From contig NZ_MASW01000001.1 of assembly GCF_003202285.1 (NCBI RefSeq), positions 1,612,001 to 1,676,000 on the forward strand: a stretch of 64,000 nt of DNA, in the 5' to 3' direction. Origin of the DNA: Prauserella muralis. Its GTDB lineage: Bacteria; Actinomycetota; Actinomycetes; Mycobacteriales; Pseudonocardiaceae. Under the pieces are notes generated by a model. It had not been told where the DNA came from and did no database searches. It saw only the letters and a program-made list of their open reading frames with translations. The number at the start of each line of letters is the position of its first letter. The first letter of the stretch is position 1. This document shows, piece by piece, positions 25,605 through 34,219 of the stretch. The position numbers and the translations under genes were made by a program.

Positions 25605-27467
25605 GTGTGTGGAATCGTGGGATACGTCGGGCATCGGCAGGCGCTCGACGTGGTGCTTGGCGGGTTGCGCCGGATGGAGTACCGGGGCTACGACTCGGCC
25701 GGCGTGGCGGTGCTGGACGGTGGCGGCGCGCTGACCGTCGAGCGCAAGGCGGGGCGGCTGGCGAACCTGGAGGCCGCCCTCGACACGGCCGGCCGGAGTT
25801 CCTTCGCGGGCACCGCGGGTATGGGACACACCCGCTGGGCGACACACGGCGCGCCGATCGACCGCAACTCGCACCCGCACCGCGACGGCAGTGAGCGCGT
25901 GGCGGTCGTGCACAACGGCATCATCGAGAACTTCGCCGCGCTCCGTGCCGAGCTCGAGGCCGCGGGCGTGGAGCTGACCAGCGACACCGACACCGAGACC
26001 GCCGCTCACCTCGTTGCCCGCGCCTACGCCGAGGGCGACACGAAGGGTGACCTCCCGGCCAGCGTGCGTGCCGTGTGCCGCCGGCTCGAGGGCGCGTTCA
26101 CGCTGGTCGTCACGCACGCCGACGAGCCGGACCTGGTGGTGGCCGCGCGCCGGTCGTCGCCGCTCGTCGTCGGCGTCGGCGACGGCGAGACGTTCGTCGC
26201 CTCCGATGTTGCCGCCTTCATCGAGCACACCCGCGACGCCATCGAGCTCGGCCAGGACCAGCTGGTGGTGATCAGCCGCGACGGCTGCGAGGTGACCGAC
26301 TTCTTCGGCGAACCCGCGCAGGGCAAGCCCTTCACCGTGGACTGGGACCTCTCCGCGGCGGAGAAGGGCGGCCACGAGTACTTCATGCTCAAGGAGATCG
26401 AGGAACAGCCCGACGCGCTGGCCAACACACTGCGCGGGCACTTCGAGTCCGGCCGGATCGTGCTGGACGAGCAGCGCATGTCCGACCAGGACCTGCGTGA
26501 CGTCGACAAGGTGTTCGTCGTCGCCTGCGGCTCGGCGTACCACTCCGGGCTCGTGGCCAAGTATGCGATCGAGCACTGGTGCCGGCTGCCCGTCGAGGTC
26601 GAGCTGGCCAGCGAGTTCCGCTACCGCGATCCCGTGCTCGACCGGGACACCCTCGTCGTGGCCGTCTCCCAGTCCGGCGAGACCGCCGACACACTCGAGG
26701 CGGTGCGGCACGCGCGCGAGCAGAAGGCCAGGGTGCTGGCCGTCTGCAACACCAACGGTGCCCAGATCCCGCGCGAGTCCGACGCCGTGCTGTACACGCA
26801 CGCCGGACCGGAGATCGGCGTCGCCTCCACCAAGGCGTTCCTCGCGCAGATCGCCGCCAACTACCTGGTCGGGCTCGCGCTGGCCCAGGCACGCGGCACC
26901 AAGTACCCGGACGAGGTGGCGCGGGAGTTCGCCGAACTGGAGGCCATGCCCGCGGCCGTCCACAAGGTTCTATCCACTGTGGATCAGGTTCGCGAGCTGG
27001 GCCGCCGCATGTCCGACGCCAAGGCGGTGCTGTTCCTCGGCAGGCACGTCGGCTTTCCCGTCGCGCTGGAGGGTGCGCTCAAACTCAAGGAGCTTGCCTA
27101 CATGCACGCCGAGGGCTTCGCGGCGGGCGAGCTCAAGCACGGGCCGATCGCACTGATCGAAGAGGGCCTGCCCGTGGTGGTCGTGATGCCGTCGCCGAAG
27201 GGCCGCGCGGTGCTGCACGCCAAGCTGGTCTCCAACATCAGCGAGATCCAGGCGCGGGGTGCCCGCACGATCGTCATCGCCGAGGAAGGGGACGAGACGG
27301 TGCGTCCGTTCGCCGACGAGCTGGTCGAGGTACCCGCCGTGCCCACGCTGCTGCAGCCGCTCGTGTCGACGGTGCCGCTGCAGGTGCTCGCGGCCGAGAT
27401 CGCCCGCAGCCGGGGCTACGACGTCGACAAGCCCCGGAATCTGGCGAAGTCGGTGACGGTGGAGTAG
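25605..27467 (+). CDS. glmS: Glutamine--fructose-6-phosphate aminotransferase (isomerizing)
   Basis: Makes glucosamine-6-phosphate from fructose-6-phosphate and glutamine, the entry to amino-sugar synthesis upstream of GlmM. 620 aa. The GTG start places Cys second (MCGIVGYVG), which becomes the N-terminal glutaminase nucleophile. Domains are a class II glutamine amidotransferase (residues 1-225; GHTRWATHG and HNGIIENF) and two SIS isomerase domains (ACGSAYHSG, SQSGETADT, then the C-terminal half ending KSVTVE). A TACGCT hexamer lies seven bases before the GTG, and the GGGGG between is very close for a ribosome site, so a leaderless start is possible. The nnr gene follows 9 bp later. Confidence 0.97.
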   Translation: MCGIVGYVGHRQALDVVLGGLRRMEYRGYDSAGVAVLDGGGALTVERKAGRLANLEAALDTAGRSSFAGTAGMGHTRWATHGAPIDRNSHPHRDGSERVAVVHNGIIENFAALRAELEAAGVELTSDTDTETAAHLVARAYAEGDTKGDLPASVRAVCRRLEGAFTLVVTHADEPDLVVAARRSSPLVVGVGDGETFVASDVAAFIEHTRDAIELGQDQLVVISRDGCEVTDFFGEPAQGKPFTVDWDLSAAEKGGHEYFMLKEIEEQPDALANTLRGHFESGRIVLDEQRMSDQDLRDVDKVFVVACGSAYHSGLVAKYAIEHWCRLPVEVELASEFRYRDPVLDRDTLVVAVSQSGETADTLEAVRHAREQKARVLAVCNTNGAQIPRESDAVLYTHAGPEIGVASTKAFLAQIAANYLVGLALAQARGTKYPDEVAREFAELEAMPAAVHKVLSTVDQVRELGRRMSDAKAVLFLGRHVGFPVALEGALKLKELAYMHAEGFAAGELKHGPIALIEEGLPVVVVMPSPKGRAVLHAKLVSNISEIQARGARTIVIAEEGDETVRPFADELVEVPAVPTLLQPLVSTVPLQVLAAEIARSRGYDVDKPRNLAKSVTVE

Positions 27468-27476
27468 ACAGGCGCT

Positions 27477-28922
27477 GTGCGCGGAATCTGGACGACCGAT
27501 CACGTGCGCGCCGCCGAGGCGCGCCTGCTGGCCGCGACACCCGAGGGCGCGCTGATGCGGCGCGCCGCCTACGGCGTGAGCGTCCGCGCGGCGGAGTTGC
27601 TTGCCGAGCACACCGGCGCGGTGGTGGGCCGGCGGGTGGTGCTCCTGGTCGGTGCCGGCAACAACGGCGGCGATGCCTTGTGGGCAGGTGCGTTTCTGCG
27701 CAGGCGCGGTGTGGGCGTGACCGCGGTGCTGCTGAAGCCGGAGAAGGCGCACCCGGCCGGCCTCGCGGCGCTGACGCGCGCGGGCGGCCGGGCCGTCGCG
27801 CCCGAGCAGGGTCCACAGTGGATCGCGAAGGCGGACCTGGTGATCGACGGCATCGTCGGCATCTCCGCGAAGGGTCCGCTGCGCGCCGACGCGGCGGAGC
27901 TGGTGGCCCAGGTCGATGCGCCCGTGCTCGCCGTGGATCTGCCGAGCGGCGTCGAGCCGGACACCGGCTGGGTGGAGGGTCCGGCCGTGCAGGCCACCGC
28001 GACGGTCACCTTCGGCGCGCACAAGCCGGTGCACGTGCTCAACCCGGAACGTTGCGGGGACGTGACGCTCGTCGACATCGGGCTCGGCGGTGAGCTCGGC
28101 GAGGCGGACCTGCTGCAGTTGGACCCGGCCGATGTCGCCGCCGCGTGGCCGCTGCCCGGCCCCGCGGACAACAAGTACACGCAGGGCGTCACCGGCGTCG
28201 CCGCGGGCTCGTCGGCCTACCCGGGTGCCGCCGTGCTCGCCGCCGCGGCAGCCGTGCGCGCGACATCGGGGATGGTCCGGTATGCGGGGCACGCCGCCGA
28301 CGTGGTGCGCTGGCACTGGCCGGAGGTGGTGGCCACCGGCTCGATCTTCGACGCGGGCCGGGTGCAGGCGTGGGTCGTGGGACCGGGCATCGGCACCGGC
28401 CGGGACGGCAAGGACGTGCTCGCGCACGCGCTCGGCCAGGGGGTGCCGGTCTGCGCCGATGCCGATGCGATCACGCTGATCGCGCAGCACCCGGACGTGC
28501 TGGACGCGCGCGATCCGGAGACGCCGCTCGTGCTCACGCCGCACGACGGTGAGTTCGAGCGGCTGACCGGTGCGAGGCCGGGTGCCGACCGGGTGAGTGC
28601 CGCCCGCGCCGCCGCTCGCCGGTTCGACGCGGTGGTGCTGCTCAAGGGGCACACGACGATCGTGGCCCATCCCGACGGGCGGGCGCTCGTGAACGCCGCG
28701 CGGGGTTCGTGGCTGGCGACCGCCGGGTCGGGGGACGTGCTGTCGGGGCTCACCGGTTCGCTGCTCGCGTCGGGCCTCGATCCGTGGCTTGCCGCCGGTG
28801 TCGCCGCCGACGTGCACTCCCGAGCCGGGCAACTCGCCGCGGGTGGGGTTCCGGTGTCGGCGTCGGGAGTGCTCGCCGCCGTCCCGGACGCGGTCCGGCA
28901 GGCGCGCTCGCTCGCCCGGTAA
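27477..28922 (+). CDS. nnr: Bifunctional NAD(P)HX epimerase / ADP-dependent NAD(P)HX dehydratase
   Basis: Metabolite-repair enzyme restoring damaged, hydrated NADH and NADPH. 481 aa. The N-terminal YjeF epimerase domain spans residues 1-210, with VLLVGAGNNGGDALWAG and the Asp of LVIDGIVG. The C-terminal ribokinase-like dehydratase domain carries GPGIGTG, LTPHDGEFERL and the nucleotide/catalytic loop TAGSGDVLSGL. Nine bases after glmS and probably co-transcribed, as for Rv3433c near glmS in M. tuberculosis. It starts with GTG. Confidence 0.95.
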   Translation: MRGIWTTDHVRAAEARLLAATPEGALMRRAAYGVSVRAAELLAEHTGAVVGRRVVLLVGAGNNGGDALWAGAFLRRRGVGVTAVLLKPEKAHPAGLAALTRAGGRAVAPEQGPQWIAKADLVIDGIVGISAKGPLRADAAELVAQVDAPVLAVDLPSGVEPDTGWVEGPAVQATATVTFGAHKPVHVLNPERCGDVTLVDIGLGGELGEADLLQLDPADVAAAWPLPGPADNKYTQGVTGVAAGSSAYPGAAVLAAAAAVRATSGMVRYAGHAADVVRWHWPEVVATGSIFDAGRVQAWVVGPGIGTGRDGKDVLAHALGQGVPVCADADAITLIAQHPDVLDARDPETPLVLTPHDGEFERLTGARPGADRVSAARAAARRFDAVVLLKGHTTIVAHPDGRALVNAARGSWLATAGSGDVLSGLTGSLLASGLDPWLAAGVAADVHSRAGQLAAGGVPVSASGVLAAVPDAVRQARSLAR

Positions 28923-29009
28923 CGGCCGGCCACCAACGGCAGACGCCCCCGGCCCGGCTCCCCGGGCGCGCTCACCCCCGCCGCCCGGATGTGCATTCGC
29001 GAACCCCCA

Positions 29010-29035
29010 AGTGCGTTTAGCGGGCTAAACGCGCT
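29010..29035. repeat. Palindromic repeat between nnr and the ABC operon
   Basis: A full palindrome centred at 29022.5 with GCGTTTAGC and GCTAAACGC arms. A degenerate TTCGCGAA remnant lies about 20 bp upstream. The rest of the nnr-ABC gap (28923-29009) shows nothing else. Confidence 0.85.
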
Positions 29036-29059
29036 CGGGGGCGGCGGCAAGAGAGCGAA

Positions 29060-29104
29060 GTTATCGAGTTATGTGTTAACAACGGCGAGATTCTCTGGTA
29101 AGAA
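29060..29104 (+). promoter_or_regulatory. Candidate promoter and operator of the polyol transport operon
   Basis: The most AT-rich stretch of the neighbourhood. Three GTTAT/GTTAA pentamers start at 29060, 29068 and 29075, a possible direct-repeat operator for the operon's own DeoR-type regulator. TTAACA (29076-29081) is followed after 17 bp by TAAGAA (29099-29104), a weak sigma-70-like pair, about 55 bp before the start codon. Confidence 0.35.
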
Positions 29105-29158
29105 TGGCGCGGCATGCGGACATGCGCATGCTGACGATCGGGCTTACCGGAGGAACCG

Positions 29159-30604
29159 ATGACCCAGCGCGGGGTAATCGACCGCCGAACGATGCTCCGC
29201 GGCGCGGCGGCCCTCGCTGCGTTCAGCGGGCTAACTGCAGCGTGCGGCGGGCGGCAGGACGTGGCGCGGGTGGCCACGGACGACCGGTGGCGGCAGTTCG
29301 CAGGCGCCACCGTCAACTTCGTCTCGGAGAACACGGCGCCGACCGCGGCCATCGCCGCCAACCTGCGGCCGTTCACCGAGCTGACCGGCATCCACGTCAA
29401 CATCATCACGCTCGAGCTCACCGCGCTCGTGCAGAAGGTCGCCCTCGACCTCGCGGGCGGCGAATCCCAGTACCACGTGATCTACGCCGACCCGTACCAG
29501 GTGCTCGCCCCCTACTCGAAGGGCCTGGTCGACCTGCGCGAGCTCGCGAACGACCCGCGCCTGCCCGGCATCGAGGGCGGCTTCGGCGACTTCATCCCGA
29601 CCCAGCTCGACGCCGTGGGCCGCTTCGGCGGCGACGCCGTCTACGCCCTGCCCTACGACTGCCCGACCATCGTCTGGCAGTACCGGGCGGACCTGTTCGC
29701 CAAGCACCACGACCGCATGGCCGACGACCTCGGCTTCGATCCCACGCCCAGCGGCGAGCGCACCTGGGAGGAGTACTACCGGATCGCCCGGTGGTTCAAC
29801 GACAACACCGACGACGTCGCCTACGGCACCGGTCACCAGGCCAAGCAGCACGACTCGCTGATGTGCGACTTCTCGAACGTGCTGTGGTCCTACGGCGGCG
29901 ACTACTTCGGCGACGGCGAGCGCGTCGGGCTCTACGGCACCGTCGAGCCGGGCCCGTGCCGCCTCGGCAGCGACGCCGCCGTCGAGGCCGCCGAGTTCTA
30001 CCAGCGGCTGCTCGCGATCGCCGACCCGTCGTCGCGCACCTGGGACTGGAACGGCCTCGCGCCCGCCCTGTCGTCCGGCCGCATCGCCATGTGCCCCAAC
30101 TGGCACGAGTACGCCGCCGCCAACGAGCAGGCGATGCCCGGCAAATTCGCCTACGCTCCCATGCCGCGCGGCCCGGTGCGCAGCGCCAACATCTTCGGCG
30201 GCACCGGCATCGCCATCAACGGCAACACACTGCCCAACGAACGCGGCGCCGCCTGGCTGTTCGCCAACTGGGCGACCTCACCCGCCACCCAGCTCGCCAA
30301 CCTCAAGAGCGACGCCGGTGGCGGCACACCGACCCGCACCTCGGTGTACGAGCTGCCGGAAGTGAAGCGGGCCGAGCACCGGCCGAGCGCGATGCCGAAC
30401 ATCCTCACCGCACCCGCCGTCCGGAAGGCGTGGGAGCCCGCAAACATCGGACTGCGGCCCAAGATTCCGATGTGGAACGAATGCGACACCGCCATCTACA
30501 CGCAGCTGTCGCGCATGCTCGCCGGTGACGTCTCGCCCGCCGACGCGATGCGCGAGACCGCCACCCGCTTCGACCGGATCACCGAGCGGGGGTGGGTGTC
30601 GTGA
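29159..30604 (+). CDS. ABC transporter sugar/polyol-binding lipoprotein
   Basis: Family 1 extracellular solute-binding protein, 481 aa, that would deliver a sugar or sugar alcohol to the two permeases behind it. The N-terminus has twin Arg (DRRTMLRG) and a lipobox ending LTAAC with Cys29, so it is probably a Tat-exported lipoprotein. The hydrophobic segment just before the Cys (AAFSGLTAA, residues 20-28) is encoded by a copy of the palindromic repeat. The mature protein is rich in Trp/Tyr typical of carbohydrate binding (DWNGLAP, PNWHEYAA). First gene of a six-gene operon; overlaps the next by four bases. No ATPase gene is present, so a shared MsmK-type ATPase elsewhere is likely. Confidence 0.9.
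   Translation: MTQRGVIDRRTMLRGAAALAAFSGLTAACGGRQDVARVATDDRWRQFAGATVNFVSENTAPTAAIAANLRPFTELTGIHVNIITLELTALVQKVALDLAGGESQYHVIYADPYQVLAPYSKGLVDLRELANDPRLPGIEGGFGDFIPTQLDAVGRFGGDAVYALPYDCPTIVWQYRADLFAKHHDRMADDLGFDPTPSGERTWEEYYRIARWFNDNTDDVAYGTGHQAKQHDSLMCDFSNVLWSYGGDYFGDGERVGLYGTVEPGPCRLGSDAAVEAAEFYQRLLAIADPSSRTWDWNGLAPALSSGRIAMCPNWHEYAAANEQAMPGKFAYAPMPRGPVRSANIFGGTGIAINGNTLPNERGAAWLFANWATSPATQLANLKSDAGGGTPTRTSVYELPEVKRAEHRPSAMPNILTAPAVRKAWEPANIGLRPKIPMWNECDTAIYTQLSRMLAGDVSPADAMRETATRFDRITERGWVS
29218..29240. repeat. Palindromic repeat encoding the lipoprotein signal
   Basis: A copy centred at 29228.5 with arms GCGTTCAGC and GCTAACTGC, 206 bp from the intergenic copy upstream. It is translated in frame into the end of the signal peptide, immediately before the lipobox Cys. 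Confidence 0.85.
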
Positions 30605-31533
30605 GCCTGACCATCGAGGCGCCGGAGACCGGACAGCGGGCGGCCCCGGACCGGCCGCACCGCCGCCGCGGCCGGTTCGGCTTCCACGGCGCCATGATGA
30701 CGCCCGGCCTGCTGCTGCTGGCCGTGCTGTCGGTCATCCCGTTCCTCACGGTCCTCGCGATGAGCTTCTCGCGGGTGCGCCTGCTCGGCGGGGTGTCGTT
30801 CAGTTTCGTCGGCCTCGAGTACTGGGCGCGCTTCTTTGCCGACGTCGACCTGTGGACGCAGTGGCTGCGCACGCTGGTGTTCTTCGTGCTGACCGTGGGC
30901 CTGGAGATGGTGCTCGGCCTCGGCCTCGCCCTGTGCCTGTGGAAGCTGATGCGCGGCCGCAACGCCGTGCTGAGCCTGCTGTTGCTGCCGATGTTCGTCG
31001 CGCCGGTGATCGCCGGGCTGCTCGGCCGCTTCCTCACCGACTCGACGTTCGGCCTGTACTCGTGGCTGCTGCGGCTCGTCGGCTACGAGGGAGACATCCT
31101 GGGCGGCAGCTACTCGGCCTTCCTCGCGGTCGTGGCGATGGACGTCTGGCAGTGGACGCCGCTCATCACGCTGATCACCCTGGCCGGCCTCACCGCCGTG
31201 TCGCAGAGTGTGCGCGAGGCGGCCGCGCTCGACGGCGCCGGGCCGTGGCAGACGCTGCGCCACATCATCCTGCCGTCGATCTCCAGCGTGCTGCTGGTGG
31301 CGCTGCTGATCCGTTCCATGGACGCGATCCGCTACTTCGACATCATCGCCGTGACCACCAACGGCGGGCCCGCCGACGCGACCAAGGTGGTGCCGATCCG
31401 GTTGTACGAGACCGCTTTCCGCTTCTTCGACCTCGGCTACGCCGCCGTGATCGGCCTCGTGATGCTCGCCGTGACGATCGCGATCGCACGGGTGTTCGTC
31501 GGCATCCTGGACCGGAAGGGGCTGACCCGATGA
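30601..31533 (+). CDS. ABC sugar transporter permease, MalF/UgpA type
   Basis: About 310 aa. The GTG at 30601 overlaps the stop of the binding protein (GTGA). A basic cytoplasmic start (PHRRRGRFGF) leads into six membrane helices. The EAA loop that contacts the ATPase is EAAALDGAGPWQTLRHIILP (near residue 205). It forms the translocation pore with the next gene product, which starts inside its stop codon (ATGA). Confidence 0.93.
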   Translation: MSLTIEAPETGQRAAPDRPHRRRGRFGFHGAMMTPGLLLLAVLSVIPFLTVLAMSFSRVRLLGGVSFSFVGLEYWARFFADVDLWTQWLRTLVFFVLTVGLEMVLGLGLALCLWKLMRGRNAVLSLLLLPMFVAPVIAGLLGRFLTDSTFGLYSWLLRLVGYEGDILGGSYSAFLAVVAMDVWQWTPLITLITLAGLTAVSQSVREAAALDGAGPWQTLRHIILPSISSVLLVALLIRSMDAIRYFDIIAVTTNGGPADATKVVPIRLYETAFRFFDLGYAAVIGLVMLAVTIAIARVFVGILDRKGLTR

Positions 31534-32387
31534 CGACGCTGCGCACCCACCCCGTCGATCGCACCACGCGCCGGGCTCGCCTCGGCATCGGGCTGGTGCT
31601 GGTGCTCGCTCTGCTGTGGACACTCGTGCCGCTGGTGTGGATGGCGTTGTCGTCGTTCAAGTCCGGGGCCGACGTCACCTCTGCCGAGCCCACGGTGCTC
31701 TTCGAGCCCACGCTGGACAACTACGCGAAGCTGTTCTCCGGAGCCAACAACCTCGGGCCCTACATCCTGCACAGCGTGCTCGCCGCGGGCATCTCCTCGG
31801 TGCTGGCGGTGGTGCTCGGCGCGCTCGCGGGCTACGGCCTCGCCGGAAGCAGGATGCGCGGCAAGAAGCACCTGGCGTTCTGGATCATCAGCACGCGCAT
31901 GGCACCGATCGCCGTCGTGGTGCTGCCGCTGTTCCTGCTCTTCCGCGGCGCGAACCTCATCGACACCATCCCGGGGCTGATCCTGGCCTACCTCACGTTC
32001 AACCTGCCGTTCGCGATCTGGCTGATGAGCGCGTTCTTCGCGCAGATCCCCCCGTCGGTCGAGGAGTCCGCGCTCGTCGAGGGCTGCACGCGCTGGCAGG
32101 CGTTCTGGCACGTGATCCTGCCCCTGACGAAGGCGGGCCTGGTGACGACGTTCGTGCTGTGCCTGGTGTTCTCGTGGAACGACTACGCGTTCGCCCTGGT
32201 GTTCAGCGGGCCGAACTCGCAGACGCTGCCCATGGCCGCCGACCAGCTCGTGACCCAGACCGGGATCGACTGGGGCCAGCTGACCGCGATCGGCACGATC
32301 GTGGTGTTGCCGATGATCGTCGCCGGGCTGGCGGTGCGCCGCTGGCTGGTGACCGGACTGACGTTGGGAGCCGTGACCGGTGAATGA
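31530..32387 (+). CDS. ABC sugar transporter permease, MalG/UgpE type
   Basis: About 285 aa from the ATG at 31530, overlapping the previous stop by four bases. Six membrane helices; EAA loop EESALVEGCTRWQAFWHVIL near residue 185. Second pore subunit of the polyol/sugar transporter. Its 3' end overlaps the dehydrogenase gene by eight bases. Confidence 0.93.
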   Translation: MTTLRTHPVDRTTRRARLGIGLVLVLALLWTLVPLVWMALSSFKSGADVTSAEPTVLFEPTLDNYAKLFSGANNLGPYILHSVLAAGISSVLAVVLGALAGYGLAGSRMRGKKHLAFWIISTRMAPIAVVVLPLFLLFRGANLIDTIPGLILAYLTFNLPFAIWLMSAFFAQIPPSVEESALVEGCTRWQAFWHVILPLTKAGLVTTFVLCLVFSWNDYAFALVFSGPNSQTLPMAADQLVTQTGIDWGQLTAIGTIVVLPMIVAGLAVRRWLVTGLTLGAVTGE

Positions 32388-33414
32388 CCTTCCCGAAGCG
32401 ATGACGGTGTCCGTGCTGAACGGCATCCACGACGTGGTGACCGAGCAGCGGCCGGTGCCCTCGCCGGGACCCGGCGAGGTGCTGGTGCAGGTCCGTGCCG
32501 TCGGCACGTGCGGCTCCGACGTCCACTACTACGAGCACGGCCGCATCGGCGATTTCGTCGTCGAGCGGCCACTCGTGCTCGGCCACGAGCCCAGCGGCGT
32601 CGTCGTCGCGACGGGCGAGGGCGCGACCCTGCACCAGCCGGGGCAGCGGGTCGCGCTCGAACCCGGCGTGCCGTGTTCCCGGTGCAGGCAGTGCGGGCTC
32701 GGCCGGTACAACCTGTGCCCGGACATGCGCTTCTTCGGCACGCCGCCGATCGACGGCGCGTTCTGCGAGTACGTGACATTGCGGCAGGAGTTCGCCTACG
32801 CGGTACCCGACGGGCTCAGCGACGAGGCGGCCGGGCTGCTCGAGCCACTGTCGGTGGGGGTGTGGGCCTGCCGCAAGGCCGCCGTGCAGCCTGGCTCACG
32901 GGTGCTGATCACCGGCGCGGGCCCGATCGGGCTGGTCGCCGCGCAGACGGCGCGCGCGTTCGGGGCCACCGACGTGGTGGTCACCGACGTCAACGCCAAG
33001 CGGTTGCGCGTGGCCGGGGAACTCGGTGCGACGGCCACGATCGACGTCTCCGCCACGTCGCTGTCCGGCTCCGGGTTCGAGCCGGACGTGCTGCTGGAGT
33101 GTTCCGGCGTGCCCTCGGCGATCGGGGAGGCCATCCGGCAGGTCGGCCGTGCCGGGCGCGTGGTGCTCGTCGGCATGGGCGGCGACGAGATCCCGCTGCC
33201 GCTGGCACACGTGCAGGGCTTCGAGATCGAGGTGACCGGCACGTTCCGCTACGCCAACACGTGGCCTGCGGCGATCGCGCTCGCGGCGTCGGGCGAGGTC
33301 AACCTCGACCGGCTGGTGACGCACCGGTTCGGGCTCGGCGAGGTGGAGCAGGCGCTCACCGTCGCGGCCCGCGATGACAGCGTGATCAAACCCGTAGTGT
33401 TGCCGTATGCCTAG
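32380..33414 (+). CDS. Zinc-dependent polyol dehydrogenase, sorbitol/xylitol dehydrogenase type
   Basis: 344-aa medium-chain dehydrogenase oxidising a sugar alcohol to a ketose. The catalytic zinc ligands are Cys in GTCGSDVHYY and His-Glu in LGHEPSG. The structural zinc Cys cluster is CSRCRQCGLGRYNLC, and the NAD(P) fold is ITGAGPIGLVAAQ. The GTCGSDVHYYEHG signature is typical of sorbitol/xylitol (L-iditol) dehydrogenases. With the downstream xylulokinase the simplest route is xylitol or D-arabitol to D-xylulose to xylulose-5-phosphate; the exact substrate is inferred. Confidence 0.9.
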   Translation: MNDLPEAMTVSVLNGIHDVVTEQRPVPSPGPGEVLVQVRAVGTCGSDVHYYEHGRIGDFVVERPLVLGHEPSGVVVATGEGATLHQPGQRVALEPGVPCSRCRQCGLGRYNLCPDMRFFGTPPIDGAFCEYVTLRQEFAYAVPDGLSDEAAGLLEPLSVGVWACRKAAVQPGSRVLITGAGPIGLVAAQTARAFGATDVVVTDVNAKRLRVAGELGATATIDVSATSLSGSGFEPDVLLECSGVPSAIGEAIRQVGRAGRVVLVGMGGDEIPLPLAHVQGFEIEVTGTFRYANTWPAAIALAASGEVNLDRLVTHRFGLGEVEQALTVAARDDSVIKPVVLPYA

Positions 33415-34219
33415 GACCCGCCCGCCGGACGCTGCCGTCGAGCAGCGCAGGCAGGAGATCCTGCGCACGGTGATCGAACTCGGCGAGGTGCGCATCGACG
33501 ACCTCACCGGGCGGTTCGGTGTGAGCCTCATGACGATGCACCGCGACCTCGACGATCTGGCCGAGCGCAAGCTGCTGCGCAAGCTGCGCGGCAGGGTCGC
33601 GGCCTACCCGGCGCTGACCATGGAGACCGCGAAACGGTTTCGGGAGGGCCTGCATCGGACGGAGAAGGAAGCGCTGTGCGCGCGGGCCGTGCGCGAGGTG
33701 GCGGCCGGGCAGACCGTGTTCCTGGACGACTCCACGACGCTGTTCCCGCTCGCGCGCAGGCTCGTCGAGGTGGACGAGCTGACCGTGGTGACCAACTCGC
33801 TGGAGATCGCGCGCATCGTGGGCGAGCCCGGGCGGGCCGAGGTGATCCTGCTCGGCGGGCGCTACACCGAGTTCGACTCGTGCATCGGCCCGGACGCACT
33901 CGCCGCGCTGGGACGCATCCGGGCCGATGTGGCGCTGGTCTCGGCGGCCGCGGTCGCGGGCGGGCGGCTGTACCACCCGGTGCGGGAGTACGCGGAGCTC
34001 AAGGAGGCGGCGCTGGCCGCCGCGAACAGGAACGTGCTGGTGGTCGACCGGTCGAAGTTCGGAAGGACCGCCACTTACGCGTACGCGGAGGCGGGTGCCT
34101 ACGACCTGGTGATCGCCGACAGCCAGGCGCCCGCCGACGAGGTCGAGGCGCTGCGGGCGATCGGTAATCAGGTTGTGCTGGCGGACGTGGGCGCCGAACA
34201 GGAAAGCTCAGGGGTATGA
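33407..34219 (+). CDS. DeoR-family transcriptional regulator
   Basis: 270 aa. N-terminal DeoR winged helix ([20 protein letters not shown], then [16 protein letters not shown], residues about 15-60) and a C-terminal sugar-phosphate sensing domain with [23 protein letters not shown] and VVDRSKFGR. It lies between the dehydrogenase and kinase genes, overlapping both, so it is presumably the local repressor responding to a phosphorylated intermediate such as xylulose-5-phosphate. Its likely target is the AT-rich region at 29060-29104. Confidence 0.93.
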   Translation: MPRTRPPDAAVEQRRQEILRTVIELGEVRIDDLTGRFGVSLMTMHRDLDDLAERKLLRKLRGRVAAYPALTMETAKRFREGLHRTEKEALCARAVREVAAGQTVFLDDSTTLFPLARRLVEVDELTVVTNSLEIARIVGEPGRAEVILLGGRYTEFDSCIGPDALAALGRIRADVALVSAAAVAGGRLYHPVREYAELKEAALAAANRNVLVVDRSKFGRTATYAYAEAGAYDLVIADSQAPADEVEALRAIGNQVVLADVGAEQESSGV

